From positions 2,294,001-2,358,000 of the forward strand of contig NZ_WING01000001.1 of NCBI RefSeq assembly GCF_009793335.1: a stretch of 64,000 bases of DNA, in the 5' to 3' direction. Numbering within the stretch: the first letter of the stretch is position 1; each line of letters begins with the position of its first letter. The notes below the pieces were generated by a model that ran no database searches, was not told where the DNA came from, and worked only from the letters and a program-made list of their open reading frames with translations. Of the stretch, positions 35,772-44,070 are shown in pieces. A program made the position numbers and the translations under genes. Source of the DNA: Actinomadura sp. J1-007. GTDB taxonomy: Bacteria; Actinomycetota; Actinomycetes; Streptosporangiales; Streptosporangiaceae.

Positions 35772-36605
35772 TTGAAGATTCTCGTCGCCGGCGCCACCGG
35801 CGTTGTCGGGCGCCGGCTGCTCCCGTTGCTCGCCCAGGCGGGCCACGAGGTCGCCGGCACCACCCGCAGCGCGGACCGCGCCGGGATCGTCTCCGACCTG
35901 CACGCCACGCCCGTCGTGATGGACGCCCTGGACGCCGGGGCCGTCCGCGACGCGGTGGCCGCGCAGCGCCCGGACGTGATCGTCCACCAGCTCACCGACC
36001 TCAGCGGGGAGGACTTCGAGGCCAACTCGCACCTGCGCGTCGTCGGCACCCGCAACCTGGTCGACGCCGCGAAGGCCGAGGGCGTCGAGACCATGATCGC
36101 CCAGAGCATCGCCTGGGTGTACGTGCCGAGCGACGCCCCGGCCGTCGAGAGCGACCCGCTCGACCCGACGCTGCCGCCGTCCCAGGGCGTGATCGCGCTG
36201 GAGAACGCGGTCGCCGAGATGCCGCGGGGTGTGGTGCTGCGCTACGGCGCGCTCTACGGCCCCGGCACCTGGTACGCCAAGGACGGCGCGATCGCCGAGC
36301 GCGTGCGCGCGGGCAACCTGGCCCTCACCCCGGCCTGGACCTCGTTTGTGCACGTGGACGACGCCGCGTCGGCCGCGCTCGCCGCGCTGGACTGGCCGAG
36401 CGGCCCCGTCAACGTCGTCGACGACGAGCCCGCGACGACGGCCGAGTGGCTCCCGGTCTACTGCGAGGCGCTCGGCGCGCCGATGCCGGGCACCGCGCGG
36501 CACGCCGCCGCCACCGGACGCCCGGCCTCCAACGCCAAGGCGCTCGGGCTCGGCTGGAAGCCGCAGGTCCCGACCTGGCGCACGGGCTTCGCCGAGACCG
36601 CCTGA
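35772..36605 (+). CDS. NAD(P)-dependent epimerase/dehydratase-family protein
   Basis: 277 residues from TTG at 35772 with GGAGGT seven bases upstream; the longer frame lacks an SD. Extended SDR fold: KILVAGATGVVGRRLLPLLA (Rossmann GxxGxxG), VIVHQLTDLSGEDFEANSHL, IAQSIAWVYVPSDAP, RYGALYGPGTWYAKDGAI, FVHVDDAASAALAAL. The catalytic Tyr of YxxxK is not obvious (QGVIALENAV at that place), so it may be an atypical, non-catalytic or reductase-type member. Substrate unknown. Confidence 0.82.
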   Translation: MKILVAGATGVVGRRLLPLLAQAGHEVAGTTRSADRAGIVSDLHATPVVMDALDAGAVRDAVAAQRPDVIVHQLTDLSGEDFEANSHLRVVGTRNLVDAAKAEGVETMIAQSIAWVYVPSDAPAVESDPLDPTLPPSQGVIALENAVAEMPRGVVLRYGALYGPGTWYAKDGAIAERVRAGNLALTPAWTSFVHVDDAASAALAALDWPSGPVNVVDDEPATTAEWLPVYCEALGAPMPGTARHAAATGRPASNAKALGLGWKPQVPTWRTGFAETA

Positions 36606-36679
36606 CCCGTCCGCGCCGCCGTCCCGCGGGACCGTTCCGACCGGCTCCCGCACGCCCGCGCCCCCGGCCCGGCCCCGCC

Positions 36680-37462
36680 TTATCCGAACTGAAACGAGCG
36701 CTTGGCCAGCCCGAACCAGTAGCCGTCGATGACCGACCGGCGCCCGGCCGCCTCCCCGGGCCCGCCGGAGGGGGCGTCGGCGTCGGCGCCGAGCGCCACG
36801 AACAGCGGCGCGAAGTGCTCCGTCCGCGGGTGCGCGACGCGCGCCGCCGGGGCCTTCGTCCGGAAGTCGAGCAGCGCGTCGATGTCTCCGGCCGCGACGG
36901 CCCGTTCCGTCCAGTCGTCGAACTCCCGCGACCACGCGGGCGCGGGCGCGTCCGGCCCCGGGCTCATCTCCCGCAGGTTGTGCGTGGTGAAACCGCTCCC
37001 GACGATGAGAACGCCCTGATCGCGCAGCGGCGCGAGCCTCCGCCCCACCTCGAAGAGCCGTTCCGGCTCCAGCGTCGGCATGGACATCTGGAGCACGGGC
37101 ACGTCGGCGTCCGGATACATCTCCACGAGCGGGACGTACGCGCCGTGGTCCAGCCCGCGCTCCTCGTCCTGGCGGACGCCCGGCAGCAGCGCGCGCACGT
37201 CGGCCGCCAGCCCCGGCGCGCCCGGCGCCTCGTACCGGACGGCGTAGTAGTGCCGCGGGAAGCCCCAGAAGTCGTAGACCAGCGGCACGGTACGGGTCGC
37301 GCCGACGGTCGGCGGCGCCTGCTCCCAGTGCGCCGACACCATGAGGATCGCCTCGGGCCTCGGCAGCCCGGCGGCCCAGCGGGCGAGCTGGTCCGTCCAC
37401 ACCGCGTCGTCGGCGAGCGGCGGCGCGCCGTGGCTGAGGTAGAGCGCGGGCATCCGGGTCAT
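36680..37462 (-). CDS. Class III extradiol ring-cleavage dioxygenase, DODA type
   Basis: About 260 residues from the ATG of MTRMPALYL (GGGGGG upstream); a TTG ten codons earlier is possible. LigB/DODA fold: LYLSHGAPPLADD with an iron-ligand His, MVSAHWEQAPPTVGAT with a second His, ERGLDHGAYVPLVEMYP, IVGSGFTTHNLREM, and HPRTEHFAPLFVALGAD. Relatives open catechol rings such as DOPA. It is divergent from a methyltransferase gene, with a double TetR-like operator between the two. Confidence 0.9.
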   Translation of the reverse strand: MTRMPALYLSHGAPPLADDAVWTDQLARWAAGLPRPEAILMVSAHWEQAPPTVGATRTVPLVYDFWGFPRHYYAVRYEAPGAPGLAADVRALLPGVRQDEERGLDHGAYVPLVEMYPDADVPVLQMSMPTLEPERLFEVGRRLAPLRDQGVLIVGSGFTTHNLREMSPGPDAPAPAWSREFDDWTERAVAAGDIDALLDFRTKAPAARVAHPRTEHFAPLFVALGADADAPSGGPGEAAGRRSVIDGYWFGLAKRSFQFG

Positions 37463-37522
37463 CTGGCCCCCCTGAACAGGTTGATCGTTCAATCATTATG
37501 CGCTCCGCCTCGGGCATGTACT

Positions 37523-37552
37523 ATGAACGAACGTTCATGAACGCACGTTCAT
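37523..37552. promoter_or_regulatory. Double palindromic operator between the dioxygenase and methyltransferase genes
   Basis: Two overlapping dyads of the form ATGAACG-NN-CGTTCAT at 37523-37538 (NN=AA) and 37537-37552 (NN=CA), sharing their junction. A -10-like TACTAT at 37519-37524 enters the first dyad, so binding would block the methyltransferase promoter. On the other strand CATAAT (37500-37495) could serve the dioxygenase gene. The TetR regulator at 38476 is the nearest candidate protein. Confidence 0.65.
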
Positions 37553-37565
37553 ATCGGGAGGCTCC

Positions 37566-38387
37566 GTGCCGCAGATCGTCAACACCCACCAGTCCGAGGC
37601 GTGGAACGGCTACGAGGGCCGCCACTGGGCCGACCACCACGACCGGTACGACCAGGTCAACGGCGGCTTCAACGCCGCCCTCCTGGACGCCGCCGCGCTC
37701 ACCGCCGAGGACCGCGTCCTCGACCTCGGCTGCGGCAACGGCCAGGTCACCCGGCTGGCCGCCCGCCGCGCCCGCGCCGCGACGGGCATCGACCTGTCCG
37801 GGCCGATGCTCGACCGGGCACGCGCGCTCGCCGCCGAGGAGGGCGTCGCGAACGTGACGTTCGAGCGGGGCGACGCGCAGGTCCACCCGCTGCCGGAGAG
37901 CACCGCGGCGATCAGCCGCTTCGGCGTGATGTTCTTCGCCGACCCGGTCGCCGCGTTCGCCAACGTCGCGCGCGCCCTGGTCCCCGGCGGACGGCTGGCG
38001 TTCCTCTGCATGACCGCGCTGGAGGGAACGGAGCTGGGCTCGGTCCTCGCCGCCATGGGCGAGCACCTCCCCCGCCCGACCGGCCCGGACGGCACCGGCC
38101 CCACCTCGTTCGCCGACCCCGACCGGACCCGCGCCGTCCTCACCGAGGCGGGCTTCACCGGCTTCGGCTGCGCCCGCGTGGAGGCCGAGGGCGTCTGGGG
38201 ACGGGACGTCGCCGACGCCGCGGCCTTCCTGGGCGAATGGGGCCCGGTCAAGTACCACTGCGACCTCGCCGGACCGGAGGCCGCGGCCCGCGCCCGCGAG
38301 GCGCTCACCGAGGCGCTGCGCCCGTTCGAGCGGGAGGGCGCCGTCCGCCTGCGCGGCTCCGCCTGGCTCGTCACGGCCCGCCGGTGA
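37566..38387 (+). CDS. Class I SAM-dependent methyltransferase
   Basis: 273 residues from GTG at 37566 (GGGAGG upstream). Motif I VLDLGCGNGQVTRLAARRA, motif II ATGIDLSGPMLDRARALA, then FERGDAQVHPLP and VARALVPGGRLAFLCMTA. Similar to UbiE/UbiG-like small-molecule methyltransferases. Its promoter holds a double palindrome, and a TetR gene follows on the same strand, so repression by that regulator is likely. Confidence 0.88.
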   Translation: MPQIVNTHQSEAWNGYEGRHWADHHDRYDQVNGGFNAALLDAAALTAEDRVLDLGCGNGQVTRLAARRARAATGIDLSGPMLDRARALAAEEGVANVTFERGDAQVHPLPESTAAISRFGVMFFADPVAAFANVARALVPGGRLAFLCMTALEGTELGSVLAAMGEHLPRPTGPDGTGPTSFADPDRTRAVLTEAGFTGFGCARVEAEGVWGRDVADAAAFLGEWGPVKYHCDLAGPEAAARAREALTEALRPFEREGAVRLRGSAWLVTARR

Positions 38388-38475
38388 CCGCGTCCCGGCC
38401 TCCGGCGCCCGCGCCGCGGGGGGCCGGGCGCCGCCGCCCGCCCGCCGGACGCGGACGTCATTACGATGCGGGGTG

Positions 38476-39102
38476 ATGTCACCTCGAAAAGCGGCCGCGC
38501 TGCGGGACGGCGGCGACCTGACCCTGCGCGATCACCTGATCGCCACCGCCGAGCGGATGATCGCGGCGCGGGGCACCGCGGGGCTGACCGTCCGCGCCAT
38601 CGCGAGCGAGGCCGGCGTCGCGTCCGGGGTGCTCTACAACCACTTCGCCGACAAGGAGGAGCTCCTCGCCACGGCGCTGCGCGCGCACGTCCAGGCCGTC
38701 GAGCGCACGCTCGGCGCGCTGCCCGAGCCCGGCACCGCGACCGTCGCCGCCAACCTCCGGGCGCACGTCGCGTTCGGCCTGGACCTGCACCGGCGCATCA
38801 TGCCCGCGTTCTCCGGACTGCTCGGACGGCCCGAGGTCCTCGCCCGGTTCGCCGCGGACAGCCTGCCGGGCGAGGAGTGGCGCCACCGGCTGGTCGCCTA
38901 CCTGGAGGCGGAGCGCGACCTCGGCCGGCTGGCCCCCACCGCCCGCCCCGCCTCGGCCGCCTCCATGATCGTCGGCGTCTGCCACGAGGCCGTGCTGTCC
39001 GCGCTGCTGCACCGGGCGGACGCCCCCGGCGAACCGCCGCCCCCGGGCCCCGCCGACATCGACGGCCTGATCGCCACGATCCTCCACGGCATCGCCCCCT
39101 GA
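38476..39102 (+). CDS. TetR-family regulator
   Basis: 208 residues from ATG 38476; GTG 38473 is an alternative. HTH: LRDHLIATAERMIAARGTAG then LTVRAIASEAGVASGVLYNHFADKE split around the recognition helix. The ligand domain is all-helical with a Pro-rich C-terminus. There is no SD; TACGAT (38462-38467) ends eight bases before the ATG, so leaderless. Likely controls the methyltransferase and dioxygenase upstream. Confidence 0.88.
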   Translation: MSPRKAAALRDGGDLTLRDHLIATAERMIAARGTAGLTVRAIASEAGVASGVLYNHFADKEELLATALRAHVQAVERTLGALPEPGTATVAANLRAHVAFGLDLHRRIMPAFSGLLGRPEVLARFAADSLPGEEWRHRLVAYLEAERDLGRLAPTARPASAASMIVGVCHEAVLSALLHRADAPGEPPPPGPADIDGLIATILHGIAP

Positions 39103-39173
39103 CCTCGCCCGGGACCGGCGGTACGGCTGCTTCCGGATAATCCGGCACGGATCGAACGAGCTACGCTGGCCGC

Positions 39174-39656
39174 ATGACCTCGATGGCACCCGCGCGCGGC
39201 GAATCGGACCTGTCGTTCCTGCTGGACCACGCGAGCCACGTCCTGCGGACCCAGATGACCGCGGCGCTCGCGGAGATCGGGCTGACGCCCCGGATGCACT
39301 GCGTGCTCGTCCACGCGCTGGAGGAGGAGCGCACCCAGATCCAGCTCGCCGAGCTCGGCGACATGGACAAGACCACGATGGTGGTCACGGTGGACGCGCT
39401 GGAGAAGGCCGGATACGCGGAGCGGCGCCCGTCCACCAAGGACAGGCGGGCGCGGATCATCTGGGTCACCGAGGAGGGCGCGCGGATCGCCGAGCGCAGC
39501 CAGCGGATCGTGGACGGCGTGCACGAGGCGGCGTTCGCCGCGCTGCCGGACGGCGAGCGCGCCGTGTTCGAGCGGGCCCTGACGCGCCTGGTCGAAGGCC
39601 ACCTGTCCACGCCCGCCGAGGTTCCCCAGCCGGTCAGGCGAGCCCGCCAGGCTTAA
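39174..39656 (+). CDS. MarR-family regulator
   Basis: 160 residues. Winged HTH: LGLTPRMHCVLVHALEEE-like helix pair, LAELGDMDKTTMVVTVDALE (recognition helix), AGYAERRPSTKDRRARIIWV (wing with DRR). TACGCT (39162-39167) ends six bases before the ATG, so leaderless. The efflux pump gene follows on the same strand and is the probable target. Confidence 0.9.
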   Translation: MTSMAPARGESDLSFLLDHASHVLRTQMTAALAEIGLTPRMHCVLVHALEEERTQIQLAELGDMDKTTMVVTVDALEKAGYAERRPSTKDRRARIIWVTEEGARIAERSQRIVDGVHEAAFAALPDGERAVFERALTRLVEGHLSTPAEVPQPVRRARQA

Positions 39657-39699
39657 CCGTCCCGTACGGGATCGTCTACTACAAAACCATCTGCTAACG

Positions 39700-39728
39700 T
39701 CTCTCCTGTTCTTCCACGACAGGAGAGA
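39700..39728 (+). promoter_or_regulatory. Inverted repeat covering the SD of the efflux pump gene
   Basis: Perfect 10-bp arms TCTCTCCTGT (39700-39709) and ACAGGAGAGA (39719-39728) with a nine-base loop; the right arm is the SD sequence of the MFS gene at 39733. An extended -10, TGC-TAACGT, ends at 39700, so the arm also overlaps the start of transcription. It is either a MarR operator or an SD-hiding hairpin. A further perfect palindrome, TCCCGTACGGGA, lies at 39660-39671. Confidence 0.65.
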
Positions 39729-39732
39729 TTGC

Positions 39733-41205
39733 ATGCCCACCTCCGAGAGCCCCCGGTCCCGCGCGCTCGCGCTCGCGGTGCTCTGCGCCGGGATGCTGAT
39801 GATCATCCTGGACGGCAGCATCGTCACCGTGGCGCTGCCCGCCGTCCAGGCCGACCTCGGCTTCTCCCCGTCCGGGCTGACCTGGACGGTCAACGCCTAC
39901 GTGATCGCGTTCGGCGGGCTGCTGCTGCTCGCCGGACGGCTCGGCGACCTGGTCGGGCGCCGCCGGATGTTCGTCGCCGGGCTCGCGGTCTTCACCCTCG
40001 CCTCGGTGCTGTGCGGCGTCGCGGCGAACCCGGCGACCCTGATCGCCGCCCGGTTCCTCCAGGGCGCGGGCGGCGCGATGGCCTCCGCGGTCAGCCTCGG
40101 GATGATCGTCACGCTGTTCACCGAGCCGCGCGAGCGGGGCCGGGCCATCGGCGCGTACGCGTTCACCGGCGCGTCCGGGGCCTCCATCGGGCAGGTGCTC
40201 GGCGGGGTGCTCACCGACGTGCTGAGCTGGCACTGGATCTTCTTCGTCAACCTGCCGATCGGGCTGGCCGCCGGGCTGCTCGCGCTGCGCGCCCTGCCCG
40301 CCGACCGCGGCCTCGGGCTGCGCGCGGGCGCCGACGCGCTCGGCGCGCTGCTCGGCACCGCCGGGACCATGATCGGCGTGTACGCGATCGTCCAGGCGTC
40401 GGGCCACGGCTGGACCTCGGGCCGCACGCTCGGCCTCGCCGCCGCGTCCCTCGCGCTGCTCGCCGGGTTCGTCGCCCGGCAGGCGACCGCGCGGAGCCCG
40501 CTGCTGCCGCTGCGCGTCCTGCGCTCGCGCAACGTGTGGGGCGCCAACGCGATCCAGATGCTGATGCTCGCCGCGATGTTCAGCTTCCAGGTCATCGTCG
40601 CGCTCTACATGCAGAACGTGCTCGGCTACGGCGCGACCGGCACCGGCTTCGCGATGCTGCCGGCGGCGGTCGCGATCGCGGCGTTCTCCCTCGGCCTGTC
40701 GGCCAGGGCCGTCGCCCGCTTCGGGGAGCGCGCCGTCCTGCTCGCCGGGCTCGGCCTGCTGCTGGCGGGCCGCCTGCTGCTCGCCCGCGTCCCCGTGGAC
40801 GGCGCCTACCCGCTCGACCTGCTGCCGGTGATGCTGCTGACCGGCGGGTTCGGGCTCGCGATGCCCGCGCTGACGGCGCTCGGCATGTCGGGGGCCAGGC
40901 CCGAGGACGCGGGCGCCGCGTCCGGGCTGTTCACCACCACGCAGCAGATCGGCGCCGCGGTCGGCGTCGCCGCGCTGTCCACGCTCGCCGCGACCCGCAC
41001 CGGGCGCCTGCTCGGGGAGGGCCGCCCGTCGCCGGAGGCGCTGACCGGCGGCTACCGCCTCGCGTTCGAGATCGGCGCCGGGCTGCTCGCCGCCGCGATC
41101 GTCCTCGCGGTGGTCGTGCTGCGCCGTCCCGCCCCGCCCGCGGCGGGGCCCGCCGCGCCGCGGGCGGATCGGGCCGGGCGGGACCAGCGGGTCAGTGCGG
41201 GATGA
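39733..41205 (+). CDS. MFS drug efflux transporter, DHA2 (EmrB/QacA) family
   Basis: 490 residues with 14 predicted membrane segments, the DHA2 topology. Motif D1 at LDGSIVTVALPAVQADLGFS, motif A GRLGDLVGRRRMFVAGL, motif C region GASGASIGQVLGGVLTDVLS WHW. Exports drugs or toxic compounds in exchange for protons. Located after the MarR gene with a repressor-like inverted repeat over its SD. Its last 14 bases overlap the converging M56 protease gene. Confidence 0.93.
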   Translation: MPTSESPRSRALALAVLCAGMLMIILDGSIVTVALPAVQADLGFSPSGLTWTVNAYVIAFGGLLLLAGRLGDLVGRRRMFVAGLAVFTLASVLCGVAANPATLIAARFLQGAGGAMASAVSLGMIVTLFTEPRERGRAIGAYAFTGASGASIGQVLGGVLTDVLSWHWIFFVNLPIGLAAGLLALRALPADRGLGLRAGADALGALLGTAGTMIGVYAIVQASGHGWTSGRTLGLAAASLALLAGFVARQATARSPLLPLRVLRSRNVWGANAIQMLMLAAMFSFQVIVALYMQNVLGYGATGTGFAMLPAAVAIAAFSLGLSARAVARFGERAVLLAGLGLLLAGRLLLARVPVDGAYPLDLLPVMLLTGGFGLAMPALTALGMSGARPEDAGAASGLFTTTQQIGAAVGVAALSTLAATRTGRLLGEGRPSPEALTGGYRLAFEIGAGLLAAAIVLAVVVLRRPAPPAAGPAAPRADRAGRDQRVSAG

Positions 41206-42100
41206 CGCAGAGGATGAGGGGGAGGCCGGCGATGACGGGGACGGCGACGGTGGCGGCCACGCGGGTGGAGCGCCGCACCGGAGCGGGCTCCAGCAGCCGG
41301 TTGACCCGCGCCATCACCGGGATGTCGTCGTGGGAGGCGACGCCGAGCGTGCCGCTCGGGACGGCGGCCGGGCGGGCGGCGGCGAACCGCAGCAGGGCGG
41401 TCGCCAGCTCGCGCGGCGGCCGGTCGCGCCGGGCGCGGTCGTCGGCGGCCATCTCGATCAGCAGCTCGACCGCGTCGAGGCACCGTCCGACCAGCCGGAA
41501 CTGCGGGAAGACCTGGCGCAGCGAGGTGAACGGCAGCAGCACCAGGTCGTGCCGCTCGCGCGCGTGCGCGCGCTCGTGCGCGAGGACGGCGGCCAGCTCG
41601 GCCGGGTCGAGCAGGGCGAGCGTGCCCGCGCTGACCACGACCTTGGACGAGCGGACGCCCGGAACGCAGTAGGCCGCCGCGGCCGGGTGGTCGAGGACCA
41701 GGGTGCCGGGGACGGCGGAGTCGCGGCGGGAGACCAGGGCCAGCAGCGCGCGGTGCCGGTGCCGGGCGCGGACGACGCGCAGCACCGCGTACATCAGCAT
41801 GGCCAGCAGCACGGCGGTGAGGCTGACGGCGGCGAGCAGCGCGGCCATGTGCGCGGCGCCGAGCCGTCCGGCCTGGTCGGCGAGCAGTCCGGGCAGCCCG
41901 CCCGCGATCCCCTTCTGGTAGGGGAGCAGGGCGAGGCCGAGCAGCGTGCCGATGGTGGCGATGCCCCAGCCGAGGCCGAGGGCCTGCCAGAGGGCGATCC
42001 CCGTGCGCGGGGTGCGCCAGGTCCACCGGGCCCTCGACAGGAAGTGCGCCCCGCCTACGGTCCCGAGCGAGATCAGTGCGAGCAGGGCGGTGCCGGTCAT
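41192..42100 (-). CDS. M56-family (BlaR1/MecR1-like) membrane metalloprotease
   Basis: 302 residues. Three N-terminal membrane helices (ALLALISLGTVGGAHFL, LGWGIATIGTLLGLALL, MAALLAAVSLTAVLLAMLMY), then a cytoplasmic zinc domain with VLAHERAHARERHDL (HExxH) and, downstream, VELLIEMAADDRARRD carrying the third ligand Glu. A last helix VPVIAGLPLILCVI follows. There is no penicillin-binding sensor domain, so the signal is not a beta-lactam. It overlaps the BlaI-like repressor gene (ATGA), whose product it should cleave. Confidence 0.9.
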   Translation of the reverse strand: MTGTALLALISLGTVGGAHFLSRARWTWRTPRTGIALWQALGLGWGIATIGTLLGLALLPYQKGIAGGLPGLLADQAGRLGAAHMAALLAAVSLTAVLLAMLMYAVLRVVRARHRHRALLALVSRRDSAVPGTLVLDHPAAAAYCVPGVRSSKVVVSAGTLALLDPAELAAVLAHERAHARERHDLVLLPFTSLRQVFPQFRLVGRCLDAVELLIEMAADDRARRDRPPRELATALLRFAAARPAAVPSGTLGVASHDDIPVMARVNRLLEPAPVRRSTRVAATVAVPVIAGLPLILCVIPH

Positions 42101-42480
42101 GCGGGTGGCTCCTTGCTCGTGAGGCCGGCCAGGGCCTGGCGGATCACGTCGGCCTCGTCCTGCGAGACCGAGCGCACGAAGTGAGCCAGCGCGGCGTCGC
42201 GGTCACCGGTCTCGGCCAGCGCGCCGAGCATCAGCTCGGTGACGTACCCCTCGCGGCTCGCGACGGGATCGTACCGCCATGCGCGGCCGTCGCGCTCGCG
42301 CTCCAGGAAGCCCTTCTTCGCGAGCCTGTCGAGAACGGTCATGACCGTAGTGTGCGCCAGATCGCGGTCGCCCGCGAGCGCACGGCTGACGTCGCGCGCC
42401 GTGGCCGCGCGGCGGCCGGCGTCCTTCCGCGCCCAGAGGACCTCCATGACCGTGCGTTCAAGCTCTCCCAGACCCTTCAC
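42097..42480 (-). CDS. BlaI/MecI/CopY-family repressor
   Basis: 127 residues. Winged helix: LGELERTVMEVLWARKDAG, ATARDVSRALAGDRDLAHTT with recognition helix VMTVLDRLAKKGFLERERDG, then a short dimerisation helix. Members bind CTAC/GTAG dyads and are inactivated by a partner M56 protease. Such dyads lie 44-83 bases upstream, over the cydA promoter. Translation is coupled to the protease gene. Confidence 0.92.
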   Translation of the reverse strand: MKGLGELERTVMEVLWARKDAGRRAATARDVSRALAGDRDLAHTTVMTVLDRLAKKGFLERERDGRAWRYDPVASREGYVTELMLGALAETGDRDAALAHFVRSVSQDEADVIRQALAGLTSKEPPA

Positions 42481-42523
42481 GACAGCCAGGTTAACCGATC
42501 TGAGAGACAGATCACCACGCCGG

Positions 42524-42563
42524 GTAGTACTACACGCTTAAGTACTACAGCTCGTAGTACTAC
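42524..42563. promoter_or_regulatory. BlaI-type operator cluster over the cydA promoter
   Basis: Perfect palindromes GTAGTACTAC at 42524-42533 and 42554-42563, exactly 30 bases apart, with AGTACTAC at 42541-42548. The latter pairs with GTAGTACT (42554-42561) as TACTAC-N5-GTAGTA, the BlaI dyad form. The cluster lies between the repressor gene and cydA and overlaps the cydA -10. Confidence 0.8.
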
Positions 42564-42566
42564 GTT
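42561..42566 (+). promoter_or_regulatory. -10 of cydAB, leaderless start
   Basis: TACGTT ends seven bases before the cydA ATG (42574), and no SD is present. It overlaps the last operator palindrome by three bases. Confidence 0.5.
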
Positions 42567-42573
42567 GGGTCGT

Positions 42574-44070
42574 ATGAGCACCGTCGCGCTCCTCGCCGAC
42601 GCGGTCGCCGCCGCGTCCCCCGCCGCCGGGCCCCTCGCGGACCCCGGTCACGGCGCCGCGTCCCCGGCCGACTTCATGGCCGCCCGCCAGCAGATGGCGT
42701 TCACCCTCGGGTTCCACATCGTGCTGGCCTCGATCGGCATCGGCCTGCCCGCGATCACCCTGCTCGCCGAGTGGCGCTCCCTGCGCACCGGCGACCCGGT
42801 GTACGCCGAGCTGGCCCGCCGCTGGATGAAGGCCGCCGGGGTGCTGTTCGCCGTGGGCGCCGTCTCCGGAACCGTCCTGTCGTTCGAGATGGGCACGCTG
42901 TGGCCCGGCTTCATGGACAAGTACGGGCAGGTCTTCGGCGCCGCGTTCGCCCTGGAGGGCATCGCCTTCTTCATCGAGGCGATCTTCATGGGGATCTACC
43001 TGTACGGCTGGGACCGGCTCTCGCCCCGCGCACACTTCGCCACCGGCATCCCGGTCGTCGTCGCCGGGCTGCTGTCGGCCTCGTTCGTCCTCACGGTCAA
43101 CTCGTGGATGAACCAGCCGCGCGGCTTCAAGCTGGTGGACGGCAAGGTCACCGACGTGGACCCGCTCGCCGCGATGTTCAACCCGGCGACGCCCGTCCAG
43201 GCCGTCCACCTGATCCTCGCCTCGCTGATGGTCTGCGGGTTCATCGTCGCGTCCGTCTACGCCGTCGCGCTGCTGCGCGACCACCGCGCCGGGCGCGTGG
43301 ACCGCTACCACCGGCTCGGCTTCGCGATCCCGTTCTCGCTCGGCGCGGTCTGCGCGCCGCTCCAGGTGGTCGTCGGCGACTGGGCGATCCGGTTCGTGCA
43401 CGACAACCAGCCCGCGAAGTTCGCGGCGATGGAGGGCGTCGAGCACACCGAGGCCGGCGTGCCGTTCCGGTTCGCGTTCTTCGAGATCCCGAACGCGCTG
43501 TCGCTGATGCTGAAGTTCGACGCGCACGCCACGCTGCGCGGGATGGACGCGATCCCCGAGGACGTCCGGCCGCCCGCCGAGGTCGTCAAGACGTCGTTCG
43601 AGATCATGATCGCGCTCGGCGTCGCGCTGCTCGCGCTCGCCGCCTGGTGGGCGCTGGCGTGGTGGCTGCGCCGCCGCGCGGCGGGCCGCGCGGGCGAGCT
43701 GGGCCGCCGCCGCGACCTGCCCTGGAAGCCCTGGTTCCTGCGCACCGCCGCGCTCGCCGGCGTCGCCGCCGCGATCGCGATGGAGGCGGGCTGGACGACC
43801 ACCGAGGTCGGCCGCCAGCCGTGGATCGTGTACGGCGTGATGCGCACCGAGGAGGCCGTCAACCCCAACCCCGGCCTGCGCTGGGGCCTCTACATCGTGC
43901 TCGCGGTCTACACCGTGCTCGCCGTCGCGACGATCAGCGTCCTGCGCCGGATGCGGCGGCGTCCCGAACCCGCCCTGCCGTCCGGCGGCGACGCGCCCGA
44001 GCCGTCCGCGCCGACGGACGAGGCACCCGCCGAGGGAACGCGTTCGCGCGAAGTGAGGAGCGGGCGATGA
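42574..44070 (+). CDS. cydA: Cytochrome bd quinol oxidase subunit I
   Basis: 498 residues. Nine-helix haem-binding subunit: oxidises quinol and reduces oxygen to water with high affinity. Haem b595 ligand His in RQQMAFTLGFHIVLASIGIG, then SGTVLSFEMGTLWPGFM, FFIEAIFMGIYLYGWDRLSP with the catalytic Glu, the haem b558 region CAPLQVVVGDWAIRFV, and MEAGWTTTEVGRQPW near the C-terminal part. The Q loop is of the short type. An extra 30 residues precede the first helix. Start codon, operator and -10 place it under the divergent BlaI-like repressor. Confidence 0.95.
   Translation: MSTVALLADAVAAASPAAGPLADPGHGAASPADFMAARQQMAFTLGFHIVLASIGIGLPAITLLAEWRSLRTGDPVYAELARRWMKAAGVLFAVGAVSGTVLSFEMGTLWPGFMDKYGQVFGAAFALEGIAFFIEAIFMGIYLYGWDRLSPRAHFATGIPVVVAGLLSASFVLTVNSWMNQPRGFKLVDGKVTDVDPLAAMFNPATPVQAVHLILASLMVCGFIVASVYAVALLRDHRAGRVDRYHRLGFAIPFSLGAVCAPLQVVVGDWAIRFVHDNQPAKFAAMEGVEHTEAGVPFRFAFFEIPNALSLMLKFDAHATLRGMDAIPEDVRPPAEVVKTSFEIMIALGVALLALAAWWALAWWLRRRAAGRAGELGRRRDLPWKPWFLRTAALAGVAAAIAMEAGWTTTEVGRQPWIVYGVMRTEEAVNPNPGLRWGLYIVLAVYTVLAVATISVLRRMRRRPEPALPSGGDAPEPSAPTDEAPAEGTRSREVRSGR

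Noticed and set aside
41192..42480. Beta-lactam resistance operon
   Set aside because: The M56 protein has no penicillin-binding sensor domain and no beta-lactamase or PBP gene is adjacent; the operators point to cydAB.
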